Assembly: GCA_016703965.1 (NCBI GenBank) | Contig: JADJBB010000003.1 | Location: 1-23,415 of the forward strand | Source: Acidobacteriota bacterium | GTDB lineage: Bacteria; Acidobacteriota; Blastocatellia; Pyrinomonadales; Pyrinomonadaceae | Direction of reading: 5' to 3' | Length of the DNA: 23,415 nucleotides | In this document: positions 9,310 to 16,345 of the stretch, in pieces | Layout of the letters: every line of letters begins with the position of its first letter | How positions within the stretch are numbered: position 1 is the stretch's first letter | Notes under the pieces: generated by a model | Told to the model about the DNA's origin: nothing | The model's input: only the letters and a program-made list of their open reading frames with translations | Databases searched by the model: none | Translations under genes and position numbers: made by a program

Positions 9310-9844
9310 TGACGAGCGGAAATTTTCGTGAAAAAACTGTTCGAAGCCAAATTTTCGCGAAAATCCTTCGATCTGAGCAAAATGCCCGTGTTTACTGGGT
9401 TTGGTCGAACTACTTTGTCGGATTGGTCACACGTAAACCCGAGATTGTTCAAACTACTTTGCCACTTTGTTCGAACTAAATTTCGGCAAAATTTCCGGCC
9501 TGAAAGGCCGACGCGAGAGGAGCACCAACGTGAATTCGCGCGCCGGAGTGCGAGGAGAGTATTTTGGCACGTTCACCGCGTTGGGATCCATTCCGACGAA
9601 CGCCCGGAACGGGGAATTCGTTAACGCCTTTCGGAGAATTTCGTAAGTTGTAAGAATTTGTCAGGAGAAAAGAAAACCGATGCACTGCCCTCTAGGAACC
9701 TCTCGATCCCAAGCTAATTAGAAAGGGCAAAGAGACCATCGCCTCAACCGCACATGTCACCCGTTTCCCTCGAAACGCCAACAACCCAACGGCTCTTCTC
9801 TAATAAGCGTGCGAATTATAAATCGGTTTTTATTCGAAATGCAA
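9310..9844. other. Non-coding region with short palindromes
   Basis: No convincing gene was seen. It holds TTTTCGTGAAAA near 9323-9334, the perfect 14-bp palindrome ATTTTCGCGAAAAT at 9351-9364, three related words (GTCGAACTACTTTG near 9404, GTTCAAACTACTTTG near 9447, GTTCGAACTAAA near 9469), and a small hairpin CGGCC-TGAAA-GGCCG at 9496-9510. Its role is unknown. Confidence 0.5.
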
Positions 9845-10444
9845 CTAGAATTTGCAGGTCCCACACTCTGGCGGTGCCTTCGGGTTAACGGAAAACCTCA
9901 CAGAATCTATTATGTCGAGCGCAATTTGTCTTGATTCCGCATTCTTGTAGGTGACAAAAATAGAGATCGGATCGCCGGCGCGCGGCGATTCATTAAATCT
10001 AGCATTCACAGCATAAAGCTTTTCAGGCTCGGTATGCTCCGAAGTATCTGCAAATCTAAGCGTAGTGATCTTACATTCCTCTCCGTCGATCACTTTCTGA
10101 AACTCGAGATAATCCAGATCCCCATATCTCCTTTTCAACGGATCATTATAGATTCCTTGCTCAATTGCAATTGTCATTTCCCCATCTATGAATCTCCATA
10201 AACTAGAATCAATAGGCACCACTTTGACTTTCTTCATGGAATCGCGAATTTCCATCGTAAAATCACCGAGAGTGACCTTTTTAGTCTTTTCATCATTCAG
10301 CCTCGGTTCATCACCTTTGGGAGAAGGCGGACTTTCCAGGATTTCTTTACGAACACCATTATTAGTTTCAGGTGGAACACTCCTCGGCGTTGCACACCCG
10401 AAAAATGAAACTGTCAGTATGCACAATCCTATCAGGTAATACAT
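9845..10444 (-). CDS. Putative lipoprotein of unknown function
   Basis: The start at 10444 gives a typical lipoprotein signal, MYYLIGLCILTVSFFGC, with lipobox SFFGC followed by ATPRS. GGAAG lies about nine bases upstream, and the ATGs at 10510 and 10477 would add a long odd leader. The mature protein of about 180 residues begins with a polar, probably disordered stretch (PPETNNGVRKEILESPPSPK) and then a compact domain (VTLGDFTMEIRDSMKKVKVV ... MTIAIEQGIYNDPLKRRYGD ... KITTLRFADT ... ISIFVTYKNAESRQIALDII). This pattern resembles proteins that describe a membrane-bound, PsbP- or DUF-like fold, but I cannot name a family. It sits 44 bases downstream of the HNH-type gene on the same strand, so they may share a transcript. 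Confidence 0.7.
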   Translation of the reverse strand: MYYLIGLCILTVSFFGCATPRSVPPETNNGVRKEILESPPSPKGDEPRLNDEKTKKVTLGDFTMEIRDSMKKVKVVPIDSSLWRFIDGEMTIAIEQGIYNDPLKRRYGDLDYLEFQKVIDGEECKITTLRFADTSEHTEPEKLYAVNARFNESPRAGDPISIFVTYKNAESRQIALDIIDSVRFSVNPKAPPECGTCKF

Positions 10445-10488
10445 ATTGTCTATCTTCCAGTAGGCTAGTTTTGGCATTGTGGCTAGGA

Positions 10489-11484
10489 CTAACCCTCCAC
10501 GAGTAGGCAAATTTCGATATCAACCTCGATTGGTGCCTCATTATGGCTTTCAACAACTATTACGTAGCTTCCAGGGGCTGAGGGCCAGAACTCATTGGAA
10601 ACGTAAGTTTTCGACTCGATGAGAATTGGCTCATAGACGAGTTCCTCGTCGTTACGCCAATGTGAATAGTCTTCCCGTTCTAGAATTAGAACATCAAACT
10701 TATCATCGCTATCGAACTCATAGCTGATTCCATAGTTATTCGCTAACGAGAATTTGTGTTTCCAGTGTTCGCCAGGATCGAGGTCGATGGTAACGTCGAT
10801 CTCAATTTTATCTTGACTGCTATTCTCATCCGTCCTTGTATGTGATTGAGATTCAGCTAAAGTTTTTGCAAGCTTAAATCCCGATCCAGTCAACTCAAAT
10901 AAATTTTCGCCCTCACGCTTTATCAACCCTCGCCTCAAAAGGGACTCCAACGCATCGATATATAGAGCCGCAAAAGCCCGATCTTCGCTATCCTCAAATT
11001 TATTGTTACCGATCGATATGTACGCTGGAATTTCATTGAAATTAAAATAATGAATTTCGCCGTTTTCGCTCGCTGCTATCAAAATATCGGTTTCTTCGAT
11101 TGAAAGGCTTGAGTAGCTTTGATTTAGGCTCACGGCGGCGATACCAATTGTTCTCTCGGTCAAATCCTCAGCATTCTTCTTCCATTTGCGAAGCAGGGAT
11201 GTCGTGTATTTATTTACATCGCTATCAATAAGCTTCGCGCAATTCTGACATAGCCATATCGCATTCGTTATATGAGTTCGGTCTTCCGCTGAAACTGTCT
11301 GATCGGATCGAGGCCCCCCTGGAGAAGCTGCGATAATATGAGCAGCAACACCGATATTTACGGATTTTGTTGGATCACTTTGCGGACCTGTCGTTATTGC
11401 TCGGCAATTTGGATTTGAGCAAGTAAAAGCAACTCTTTTCGCAGCAAGTAGCTTTACGGCTTCGATAAAAGAATCTCTGGGCAT
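10489..11484 (-). CDS. HNH-type nuclease-like protein with winged-helix and beta-sandwich-like C-terminus
   Basis: 331 residues, intact, no signal peptide. Residues 15-100 carry a zinc-ribbon HNH module: Cys22-x4-Cys27 (CSNPNC), AAHIIAASPGGPR with His49, HITNAIWLCQNC with Asn74 and Cys79/Cys82, then KLIDSD and YTTSLLRKWK. This is the HNH type often annotated as a standalone endonuclease. The last His expected after the second CxxC is Ala83 here, so metal binding or catalysis may be altered. Residues about 165-210 (RAFAALYIDALESLLRRGLI ... LFELTGSGFKLAKTL) look like a winged helix. Residues about 230-330 (GEHWKHKFSL, DKFDVLILEREDYSHW, APGSYVIVVESHNEAP) resemble a GOLD-like beta-sandwich. The function is unknown; DNA cleavage in a stress or defence role is inference. 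No clear Shine-Dalgarno precedes the ATG. Confidence 0.8.
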   Translation of the reverse strand: MPRDSFIEAVKLLAAKRVAFTCSNPNCRAITTGPQSDPTKSVNIGVAAHIIAASPGGPRSDQTVSAEDRTHITNAIWLCQNCAKLIDSDVNKYTTSLLRKWKKNAEDLTERTIGIAAVSLNQSYSSLSIEETDILIAASENGEIHYFNFNEIPAYISIGNNKFEDSEDRAFAALYIDALESLLRRGLIKREGENLFELTGSGFKLAKTLAESQSHTRTDENSSQDKIEIDVTIDLDPGEHWKHKFSLANNYGISYEFDSDDKFDVLILEREDYSHWRNDEELVYEPILIESKTYVSNEFWPSAPGSYVIVVESHNEAPIEVDIEICLLVEG

Positions 11485-11517
11485 ATTTTCGTCAAGTAAC
11501 AGCTAAGGGGGCAAAGT

Positions 11518-11798
11518 CTAAGCTATAGCAAACAAACTGCCGAAGAACAATCGAAGGCAGATCGTCAGCACCACTATCGCGAATCCGAGCCAAGCTTGCC
11601 AGGTTTTAATTGCAGCGAGTGAGAAAAACAACGCGGCGACACTGCAAAATGATCGCCATCAGGTAAATATTTCCTGCCGTATTTCCATTAAAAGATAAAT
11701 TTCCATTTAAGGTACAAGATGAGGCACGCAGAAAAAGACGCCAGTCCCACACTGATCCACCCGGCCCGAACCATCGATTTTCTATTATCATCCGTCAC
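11518..11798 (-). CDS. Small membrane protein, two frameshifts
   Basis: No single frame is open, but three consecutive frames give a continuous membrane-protein signal. From a GTG at 11798-11796: TDDNRKSMVRAGWISVGLAS, FSACLILYLKWKFI; then NGNTAGNIYLMAIILQ; then SVAALFFSLAAIKTWQAWLG and FAIVVLTICLRLFFGSLFAIA, with the stop at 11520-11518. This makes about 93 residues with three or four hydrophobic helices. The stop lies 33 bases before the HNH-type gene, so it may be the first gene of that unit. Family unknown. The frame changes lie near 11700 and 11640. Sequence error or recent decay are both possible. Confidence 0.5.
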
Positions 11799-11849
11799 TG
11801 GAATCTATTTTCTAGTTAATTTAAGAGTGATTACAAGTGTGAGCTTGCT

Positions 11850-11918
11850 CGGGTGTTTGAGATGAGGGAAAGATACCACGAAAACGGGCGGGTGGACAAT
11901 TGGGGTTGGTGGTTGATC
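11850..11918 (+). repeat. Partial repeat copy C
   Basis: The stretch beginning GGGTGTTTGAGATGAG, running through GAAAACGGGCGGGTG to TTGGGGTTGGTGGTTGATCGT, matches the right end of the copy at 12105-12264 and the sequence just beyond it, with a few substitutions and indels. It lies just upstream of the small membrane gene. Confidence 0.75.
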
Positions 11919-11938
11919 GTCGGGCTATATTTTAATGT

Positions 11939-12030
11939 GCCCGCGTAGCGGGTTCAAGCATAAAGTCACGCGGCGTAAGCCCGTGGAAGTCGGGATATTA
12001 AAACACAAGCCCGCGTAGCGGGTGACAGCG
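11939..12030 (-). repeat. Diverged inverted repeat copy D with two CCCGC-GTA-GCGGG hairpins
   Basis: CCCGCGTAGCGGG occurs at 11940-11952 and 12010-12022, with AGCATAAAG, GCCCGTGG and ATTAAAACACAAGCC between and around them. This is the reverse complement of the left part of the copy at 12105-12264, with lower identity. Copies D and A therefore point towards each other. Confidence 0.7.
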
Positions 12031-12104
12031 GTTACGTCCACAAATACCGTCGGTCAAATTCGACCTCGTGAAGTTCTAACAACTCGATAAATTCATCCTC
12101 GAAT

Positions 12105-12264
12105 GCTGCCGCCCGCTACGCGGGCTTTGATTTGTTTTGTTACCGTTCCACGGGCGCACACCCGTGGCTTTATGCTGGTCACCCGCTACGCGGGCTGAAA
12201 ACAGGCCTGCCAACGGGTGTTTGAGATGAGGAAGATAGCACGAAAACGGGCGGGTGGGACAATT
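12105..12264 (+). repeat. 160-bp direct repeat, copy A
   Basis: It is nearly identical to 13126-13285: by eye four mismatches and no indel over 160 bp. It contains GCCCGC-TAC-GCGGGC (12111-12125), an inner hairpin CCACGGG-CGCACA-CCCGTGG, a second CCCGC-TAC-GCGGG (12182-12194), and the tail AACGGGTGTTTGAGATGAGG ... GGCGGGTGGGACAATT. The two copies bracket the secreted-protein gene. Confidence 0.9.
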
Positions 12265-12318
12265 GGGGTTGATGGTTGATCGTGGATCGTTGATCGTCGG
12301 AAATGCGATTTCGTTCTT

Positions 12319-12501
12319 CATCGCATCGCGATGGTTGATTGTAGCCGTGGGTGACGGCTTTAGCACTGGCCGCGTTTTGCCAGGCCAGAAACCCACGGTC
12401 AGGTTTCCGAAATGTCCGCGTCGCTTCGCGACGGTTGAATGATCTCACGCGACAATTTCATGCGGTCGCTAACGCGACGCCCCTTGATATCGCTACGCGA
12501 T
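12319..12501. repeat. Cluster of four short CGC/GCG hairpins
   Basis: Perfect small inverted repeats: CATCGC-ATC-GCGATG (12319-12333), CGTCGC-TTC-GCGACG (12419-12433), GTCGC-TAAC-GCGAC (12465-12478) and ATCGC-TAC-GCGAT (12489-12501). They share the core CGC-loop-GCG with the CCCGC-TAC-GCGGG hairpins nearby, but the outer pairs differ together on both arms. The last three overlap the end of the secreted-protein reading frame. Confidence 0.75.
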
Positions 12502-13088
12502 GGAAAGCGGGTTGGTGATCGGAATAAATCGGCTCCTTGTAAAGATAACCATTTTTTACGATGGAAATATCGCACTTCCGACGCCTTTTCGACGAAAGCG
12601 TCATTGATGCCTGCGTGGTTGGACTTCGGCGGTTTTGGGCCGCCATAAGAGCGGTAATGTTCGAGGATGTAACGTTTACTGGCGACGCTGATCGAACGGG
12701 AGAAACCGACGGTCCCATCACCATCCACAGTTTGCAAAAAACTGGAGTCTTTGGAGCGACAAATCCTGGCAACAGAATTTGTCGAGCCTTTCCAAAACAC
12801 GAGGATCGTCGAAACACGCGATCGTGAACACAAAACCGCCCAGTCATTTTGTCCAACTCGTTCAAATTGTCCGCGAATGACGTTGTGCGGTTTTGAATCG
12901 CCAAAAGATTGCGGGATCGTGCAATTTTGCGATCTAAGATATGCGGCAATATTCTTAGGCAATTGTGGAAAGGCCGCAGGAGAAAGCCGAACGGTCGCCT
13001 TATCCGCTATTTGCCATTTGTCCTGAGCAGCGGCTGGCAATGAGAATGCGAGAAAAACAGAAACAAAGAACAGTGTGAGAAGTTTCAT
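12399..13088 (-). CDS. Secreted protein of unknown function, possibly with an abnormal C-terminal extension
   Basis: 229 residues in this frame. A clear Sec signal peptide (MKLLTLFFVSVFLAFSLPAAAQ, cleavage likely after AAA or AAQ) is preceded by GGGAG five bases before the ATG. The mature part has a recognisable type, seen as secreted hypotheticals in Acidobacteriota and some Proteobacteria: FPQLPKNIAAYLRSQNCTIP, PHNVIRGQFERVGQNDWAVL, CS, STILVFWKG, DAFVEKASEVRYFHRKKWLS. Such proteins usually seem to end soon after W..LxGAD. Here the frame reads on 42 residues past LQGAD187 through three palindromic hairpins, giving a basic, low-complexity tail (PSRSDIKGRRVSD). The tail may not be original. 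The gene is bracketed by 160-bp direct repeats, which hints that gene plus repeat moved or that repeats inserted on both sides. Function unknown. Confidence 0.75.
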   Translation of the reverse strand: MKLLTLFFVSVFLAFSLPAAAQDKWQIADKATVRLSPAAFPQLPKNIAAYLRSQNCTIPQSFGDSKPHNVIRGQFERVGQNDWAVLCSRSRVSTILVFWKGSTNSVARICRSKDSSFLQTVDGDGTVGFSRSISVASKRYILEHYRSYGGPKPPKSNHAGINDAFVEKASEVRYFHRKKWLSLQGADLFRSPTRFPSRSDIKGRRVSDRMKLSREIIQPSRSDADISET

Positions 13089-13125
13089 AAGGTCTCCCGG
13101 AGATCTTTACGATCGCGGCATATGA

Positions 13126-13285
13126 GCTGCCGCCCGCTACGCGGGCTTTGATTTGTCTTGTTACCGTTCCACTGGCTTACACCCGTGGCTTTATGCTGGT
13201 CACCCGCTACGCGGGCTGAAAACAGGCCTGCCAACGGGTGTTTGAGATGAGGAAGATAGCACGAAAACGGGCGGGTGGGACAATT
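13126..13285 (+). repeat. 160-bp direct repeat, copy B
   Basis: Second nearly identical copy of 12105-12264, upstream of the secreted-protein gene. It carries GCCCGC-TAC-GCGGGC (13132-13146) and CCCGC-TAC-GCGGG (13203-13215). The inner hairpin is weakened here (CCACTGG ... CCCGTGG). Identity stops sharply after ACAATT at 13285. Confidence 0.9.
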
Positions 13286-13376
13286 CATTTTTGATCTTGG
13301 GGCTTTGATCTTTGAGCGTTGAATTAGTTTTGCTTTTGGGATACGGAGACAAGCGGCTGGACGATCCTGGGATCTG

Positions 13377-13778
13377 TTACGGAGTTTCGGTGCCGACAAA
13401 GAATGAATAGAGGATCATCAAGCCGCCGCAATATGAAAGTAAACCAAAGAGCGACATGTATTTGGTCGCCAATGGCAATGACCGCTCGGCAAATCGTTTA
13501 TGAAGCTGCCATGGAACGAAAAGCAGAACTGCGCTCGTCAATATCAACAACCAGCCGAACGCGGCGAACACGGCGGAAAACTTCATCTGTGGCGAATAGA
13601 GGATGAACGCTATGCCGATGACAATTCGTATCGAAATTTCAACGCAGTGTGTAAATGCAGAACTGGCAAATGCGTTGAGAAACTGCTTCACTCTCTCCGG
13701 CCGAGCAAATGCGGCGGTAGCCAAGCCGATCAACCAGATCCCGGCAAGTATGACCATTGCGGCAGCGATCAATTGCAT
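13377..13778 (-). CDS. Four-helix integral membrane protein of unknown function
   Basis: 133 residues starting at the ATG at 13778. Four hydrophobic segments are visible: about 2-23 (LIAAAMVILAGIWLIGLATA), 45-63 (VEISIRIVIGIAFILY), 67-90 (FSAVFAAFGWLLILTSAVLL) and 107-129 (MSLFGLLSYCGGLMILYSFF). Between helices one and two lies ARPERVKQFLNAFASS, and between three and four HKRFAERSLPLATKY, both basic and so probably cytoplasmic. I do not recognise the family; there are no catalytic motifs. It lies 74 bases downstream of the COG4705-like membrane gene on the same strand, so it may be co-transcribed. An indel-free reading and regular topology make it a credible gene. Confidence 0.75.
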   Translation of the reverse strand: MQLIAAAMVILAGIWLIGLATAAFARPERVKQFLNAFASSAFTHCVEISIRIVIGIAFILYSPQMKFSAVFAAFGWLLILTSAVLLFVPWQLHKRFAERSLPLATKYMSLFGLLSYCGGLMILYSFFVGTETP

Positions 13779-13852
13779 AACATCATCATAAACTTTCGTT
13801 GTTCAATTGTCCGGCGAGGCAAGCCATTGCCGCCGTGCGGGTATGCGAGATC

Positions 13853-14644
13853 TTAATGAACTTCCTTCGCCGGGCGGCTGGGGAAGACGAGGATCAGGAG
13901 GACGATCAGGCCGAGCAGAACGGCGGAGGCGGTGTAGCGGCTGAGTTCGAGGCCGCCGTTTTCGGTTGGTTTGTCAAGGAAATCTCCGACGACGGCTCCG
14001 AGCGGGCGGGTGATGATGAACGCGGCCCAAAAGAGGAATGTGCGTGAGATGCCCTTCCAAAAATACGCGATCGCGATTATCACCAGCATTGATCCGAAAA
14101 CGATCGCCGCTCCGCTGTAGCCGAGATCGAGCCCCGCATCGTCGGCCGTCCAATCGCCGAGAGCCGTTCCCAACGTCTGCGAGAACATGATCGTCACCCA
14201 GTAAAACATCTCGACCTTTGGCTCGCTCACCGTATTGACCGATACCGAACCAAGCGTTCGGTACCAAACGAACAGCGACGCCAGCAGCAGAACCAGCAAG
14301 AGTGCCGAACCGCCCGCATAACCGATGCCGATCGAACGCGTGACATAATCGGCGAGCGTCGTGCCGACCGTCGTTGTCGCGATGATCGTCAGCCAATATA
14401 GAAATGGATGAAACCGCTTCACGCCGATCTGTACGGCGACGGCGGCGAGAAATATGGCTCCGAAGACCGCAGTGCCGATCAGATATCCGTAACCCGTGGC
14501 TTCGCCGGTCGTCTCACCCAGAAACGACATCGTCATCGCATCGCCGCCCGTTTCGCCGAGCGTCGTGGCGAGGATCTTGATGATCCAAAAGACGAAGGTA
14601 ACTTCGGGGACTTTGCTCAATATTTCAGTTTGTTCTTCGGTCAT
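13853..14644 (-). CDS. COG4705-like membrane protein with a fourfold internal motif
   Basis: 263 residues from the ATG at 14644 (MTEEQTEILSKVPEVTFVFW). A GGAGG lies 14 bases upstream, rather far, so a GTG a few codons upstream is an alternative. About eight hydrophobic helices. The motif [FY]W-x9-G-x4-D occurs four times with identical spacing: residues 19-35 (FWIIKILATTLGETGGD), 83-99 (YWLTIIATTTVGTTLAD), 148-164 (YWVTIMFSQTLGTALGD) and 205-221 (FWAAFIITRPLGAVVGD). I recognise the pattern as the uncharacterised membrane protein family COG4705, whose function I do not know. Four acidic residues at equivalent helix positions suggest a fourfold-repeat transporter or channel (inference). Confidence 0.85.
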   Translation of the reverse strand: MTEEQTEILSKVPEVTFVFWIIKILATTLGETGGDAMTMSFLGETTGEATGYGYLIGTAVFGAIFLAAVAVQIGVKRFHPFLYWLTIIATTTVGTTLADYVTRSIGIGYAGGSALLLVLLLASLFVWYRTLGSVSVNTVSEPKVEMFYWVTIMFSQTLGTALGDWTADDAGLDLGYSGAAIVFGSMLVIIAIAYFWKGISRTFLFWAAFIITRPLGAVVGDFLDKPTENGGLELSRYTASAVLLGLIVLLILVFPSRPAKEVH

Positions 14645-14818
14645 TCGGTTATTTCGATCCTCCACTACATTGCACGAAGAACCACGATAAAGCCAGATGA
14701 AACGAGCTGAATTGGCTGAAATTCGCAATGATCGATTTGTTCACCGAACATTGTCTTTGTGATATCGTATTCACTGTCTAAGGAACACGTCTGCCCCGCC
14801 CCGGCTGTCCTTTTTACG

Positions 14819-16288
14819 ATGAAAGAGCTTTCGCTAAACAGTTGCAGACTCGATAAGAGATACGACGTCCGGGAGCAGCTCGGGCGTGGGAGTTATGCTG
14901 AGATCTTTCTGGCGCGGGACACGCTGGCTTCGCCGCAGTCTCCGCATTCGACGGTCGTGATCAAGGCTCTCAACGTCTTTCTGCAGGACGATCTCGACGC
15001 CGATCTGGAACGTACGCTCGTTGAGAACTTTCAGAACGAAGCGATCGCCCTCGACCGCGTTCGCCACCCGAATATCATCAGCCGTATCGGCCACGGAACT
15101 GCCCGAGATCTGCGCGGGACCGTTTTTCATTACCTTGTTCTCGAATACCTCGCCGGCGGCGACATGCAAAAGCTCTTGCGTAAGCAGAAGCTCGGGCTCG
15201 ATCAGGCTTTGAAATACATCGAGCAGGTTTGTGCGGGCCTCGGCCATGCACATCGCAATTCGATCATCCATCGCGACATCAAGCCGCAGAATCTGCTGCT
15301 GACCTCCGACCTTTCGACGGTGAAAATTGCCGATTTTGGCGTTGCCCGAGTGAATGTTTCCGACGCACCGATAACGCGAGTCGGCACGAACATCTACGCT
15401 CCGCCCGAACACAGCCCGCTGATGGCAGGGAAGACTGACGGACTTGATAAAAAACTCACGCCAGCGGCCGATATTTATTCGCTCGGAAAAACGATCTACA
15501 CGATGCTGACCGGCGAGGCTCCGCGCTCGTTTGCGAATGCGAGCATTGATTCGGTTCCAGCTTCTGTTGCGAATGAAGAATGGGCTGATGAACTCGTTCG
15601 TGTGCTAAAACGAGCAACAGCGACCGATCCGGCCCAGCGACAGCAGTCCGTCGAAGACCTCTGGATCGACCTCGCCGGAATTCGCCAGATCGCGGCGGAC
15701 GGCGAATACAGCACGATGATGCGTTCGCAGATAGACACGCCGCAGCCGCACGTTTTTCGCGGCTACACGCCGATCGCACCGGAACGGCCGAGCTTTGAGG
15801 CGATCGCGGATATCCCTTCGTCGATGAGCCGCGAGCCGCTATACACCCGCCCGTCTTATCCGCCGCCGGCAGTGAAAGCGACAATGGCGATGGAGCCCGA
15901 TGTCGCCGTCACGGTTGCCGAAGCGAGGCCCGCGAAAAAGAAACGCCGGTTGGCGCGGCGGTTGACCGCTTTCCTCGTGGTTGTTGGAGCGTTCACCGGT
16001 ATCTTGTATGGGACGGCGAGTTACATCCGAAGCCACAATATTTTTCCCGGCCTTTCGAGCTCGTTCAATTCTAAGACCGGCGTAGCCAGCACGGACATTT
16101 ATCTGCGCCCATCGCCAAACACCGACAATGATCCGATCGGACTCGTGACCAAAAATTCGAAGGTCAAGATTGTAAATTCGCAGAATAATTGGTATCAAGT
16201 TGATGTCGTCCAACAAGGCCGAGACCTGCCGACGCAGCAAAATATCAAGCGCGGATGGCTGAATGGTAAGTATGTGGATGTGGATTAG
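14819..16288 (+). CDS. Hanks-type Ser/Thr protein kinase with membrane helix and SH3b-like tail
   Basis: 489 residues from the ATG at 14819; the frame is open from 14759 but those residues look like leader. Kinase domain about 15-290: glycine loop GRGSYAEIF (22-30), VVIK with Lys49, Glu74, catalytic HRDIKPQN (151-158), DFG (172-174), PPE in place of APE (195-197), and AADIYSLG. All catalytic residues are present, so it should be active. A Pro-rich linker follows, a basic stop (KKKRRLARR), one membrane helix (382-403), and an extracytoplasmic SH3b-like domain (421-489: STDIYLRPSPNTDNDPIG ... VKIVNSQNNWYQVDVV ... GWLNGKYVDV) likely to bind cell-wall material. The FHA-domain gene 86 bases downstream is a natural phospho-partner. 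It belongs to the PknB-type signalling class. Confidence 0.93.
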   Translation: MKELSLNSCRLDKRYDVREQLGRGSYAEIFLARDTLASPQSPHSTVVIKALNVFLQDDLDADLERTLVENFQNEAIALDRVRHPNIISRIGHGTARDLRGTVFHYLVLEYLAGGDMQKLLRKQKLGLDQALKYIEQVCAGLGHAHRNSIIHRDIKPQNLLLTSDLSTVKIADFGVARVNVSDAPITRVGTNIYAPPEHSPLMAGKTDGLDKKLTPAADIYSLGKTIYTMLTGEAPRSFANASIDSVPASVANEEWADELVRVLKRATATDPAQRQQSVEDLWIDLAGIRQIAADGEYSTMMRSQIDTPQPHVFRGYTPIAPERPSFEAIADIPSSMSREPLYTRPSYPPPAVKATMAMEPDVAVTVAEARPAKKKRRLARRLTAFLVVVGAFTGILYGTASYIRSHNIFPGLSSSFNSKTGVASTDIYLRPSPNTDNDPIGLVTKNSKVKIVNSQNNWYQVDVVQQGRDLPTQQNIKRGWLNGKYVDVD

Positions 16289-16291
16289 GTA

Positions 16292-16324
16292 ATGGTTGAT
16301 GGTTGATGGTTGATGGTTGATGGT
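16292..16324 (+). repeat. Tandem ATGGTTG repeat
   Basis: Four and two-thirds copies of the 7-base unit ATGGTTG directly after the kinase stop codon. Related words (GTTGATCGTGGATCG) occur near 12268-12298, and GATCAACAAAG with its complement lies at 16359-16372. Confidence 0.9.
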
Positions 16325-16329
16325 ACCTT

Positions 16330-16345
16330 GTTGACAACGGTCAAC
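16330..16345. repeat. Short inverted repeat in the kinase-FHA spacer
   Basis: GTTGAC and GTCAAC are perfect 6-bp arms around AACG. No T-run follows, so it is not a typical terminator. It could be an operator or a remnant of the GTTGATC-type repeats. Confidence 0.4.

Noticed and set aside
9328..9624. Open frame in the spacer after the pilin operon
   Set aside because: Its composition is basic and low in hydrophobic structure, it overlaps palindromes, and no good start signal was seen.
9680..9721. Possible 13-residue leader peptide after AGGAGA
   Set aside because: A binding-site-like motif precedes it, but no attenuator or downstream gene on that strand makes sense of it.
12076..12448. Two minus-strand open frames across repeat copy A
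   Set aside because: Similar peptides arise from copy B only because the DNA repeats; there is no protein-like pattern or start signal.
12105..13285. Insertion sequence or composite transposon
   Set aside because: No transposase, no terminal inverted repeats at the ends of the 160-bp copies, and no target-site duplication was recognised.
13500..13856. Plus-strand open frame opposite the four-helix membrane protein
   Set aside because: The minus-strand frame has regular membrane topology; the plus frame is polar and shows no domain.
14834..15412. Antisense open frame of 192 codons within the kinase gene
   Set aside because: It lies fully inside the kinase coding region, has no recognisable domain and reflects codon bias of the opposite strand.
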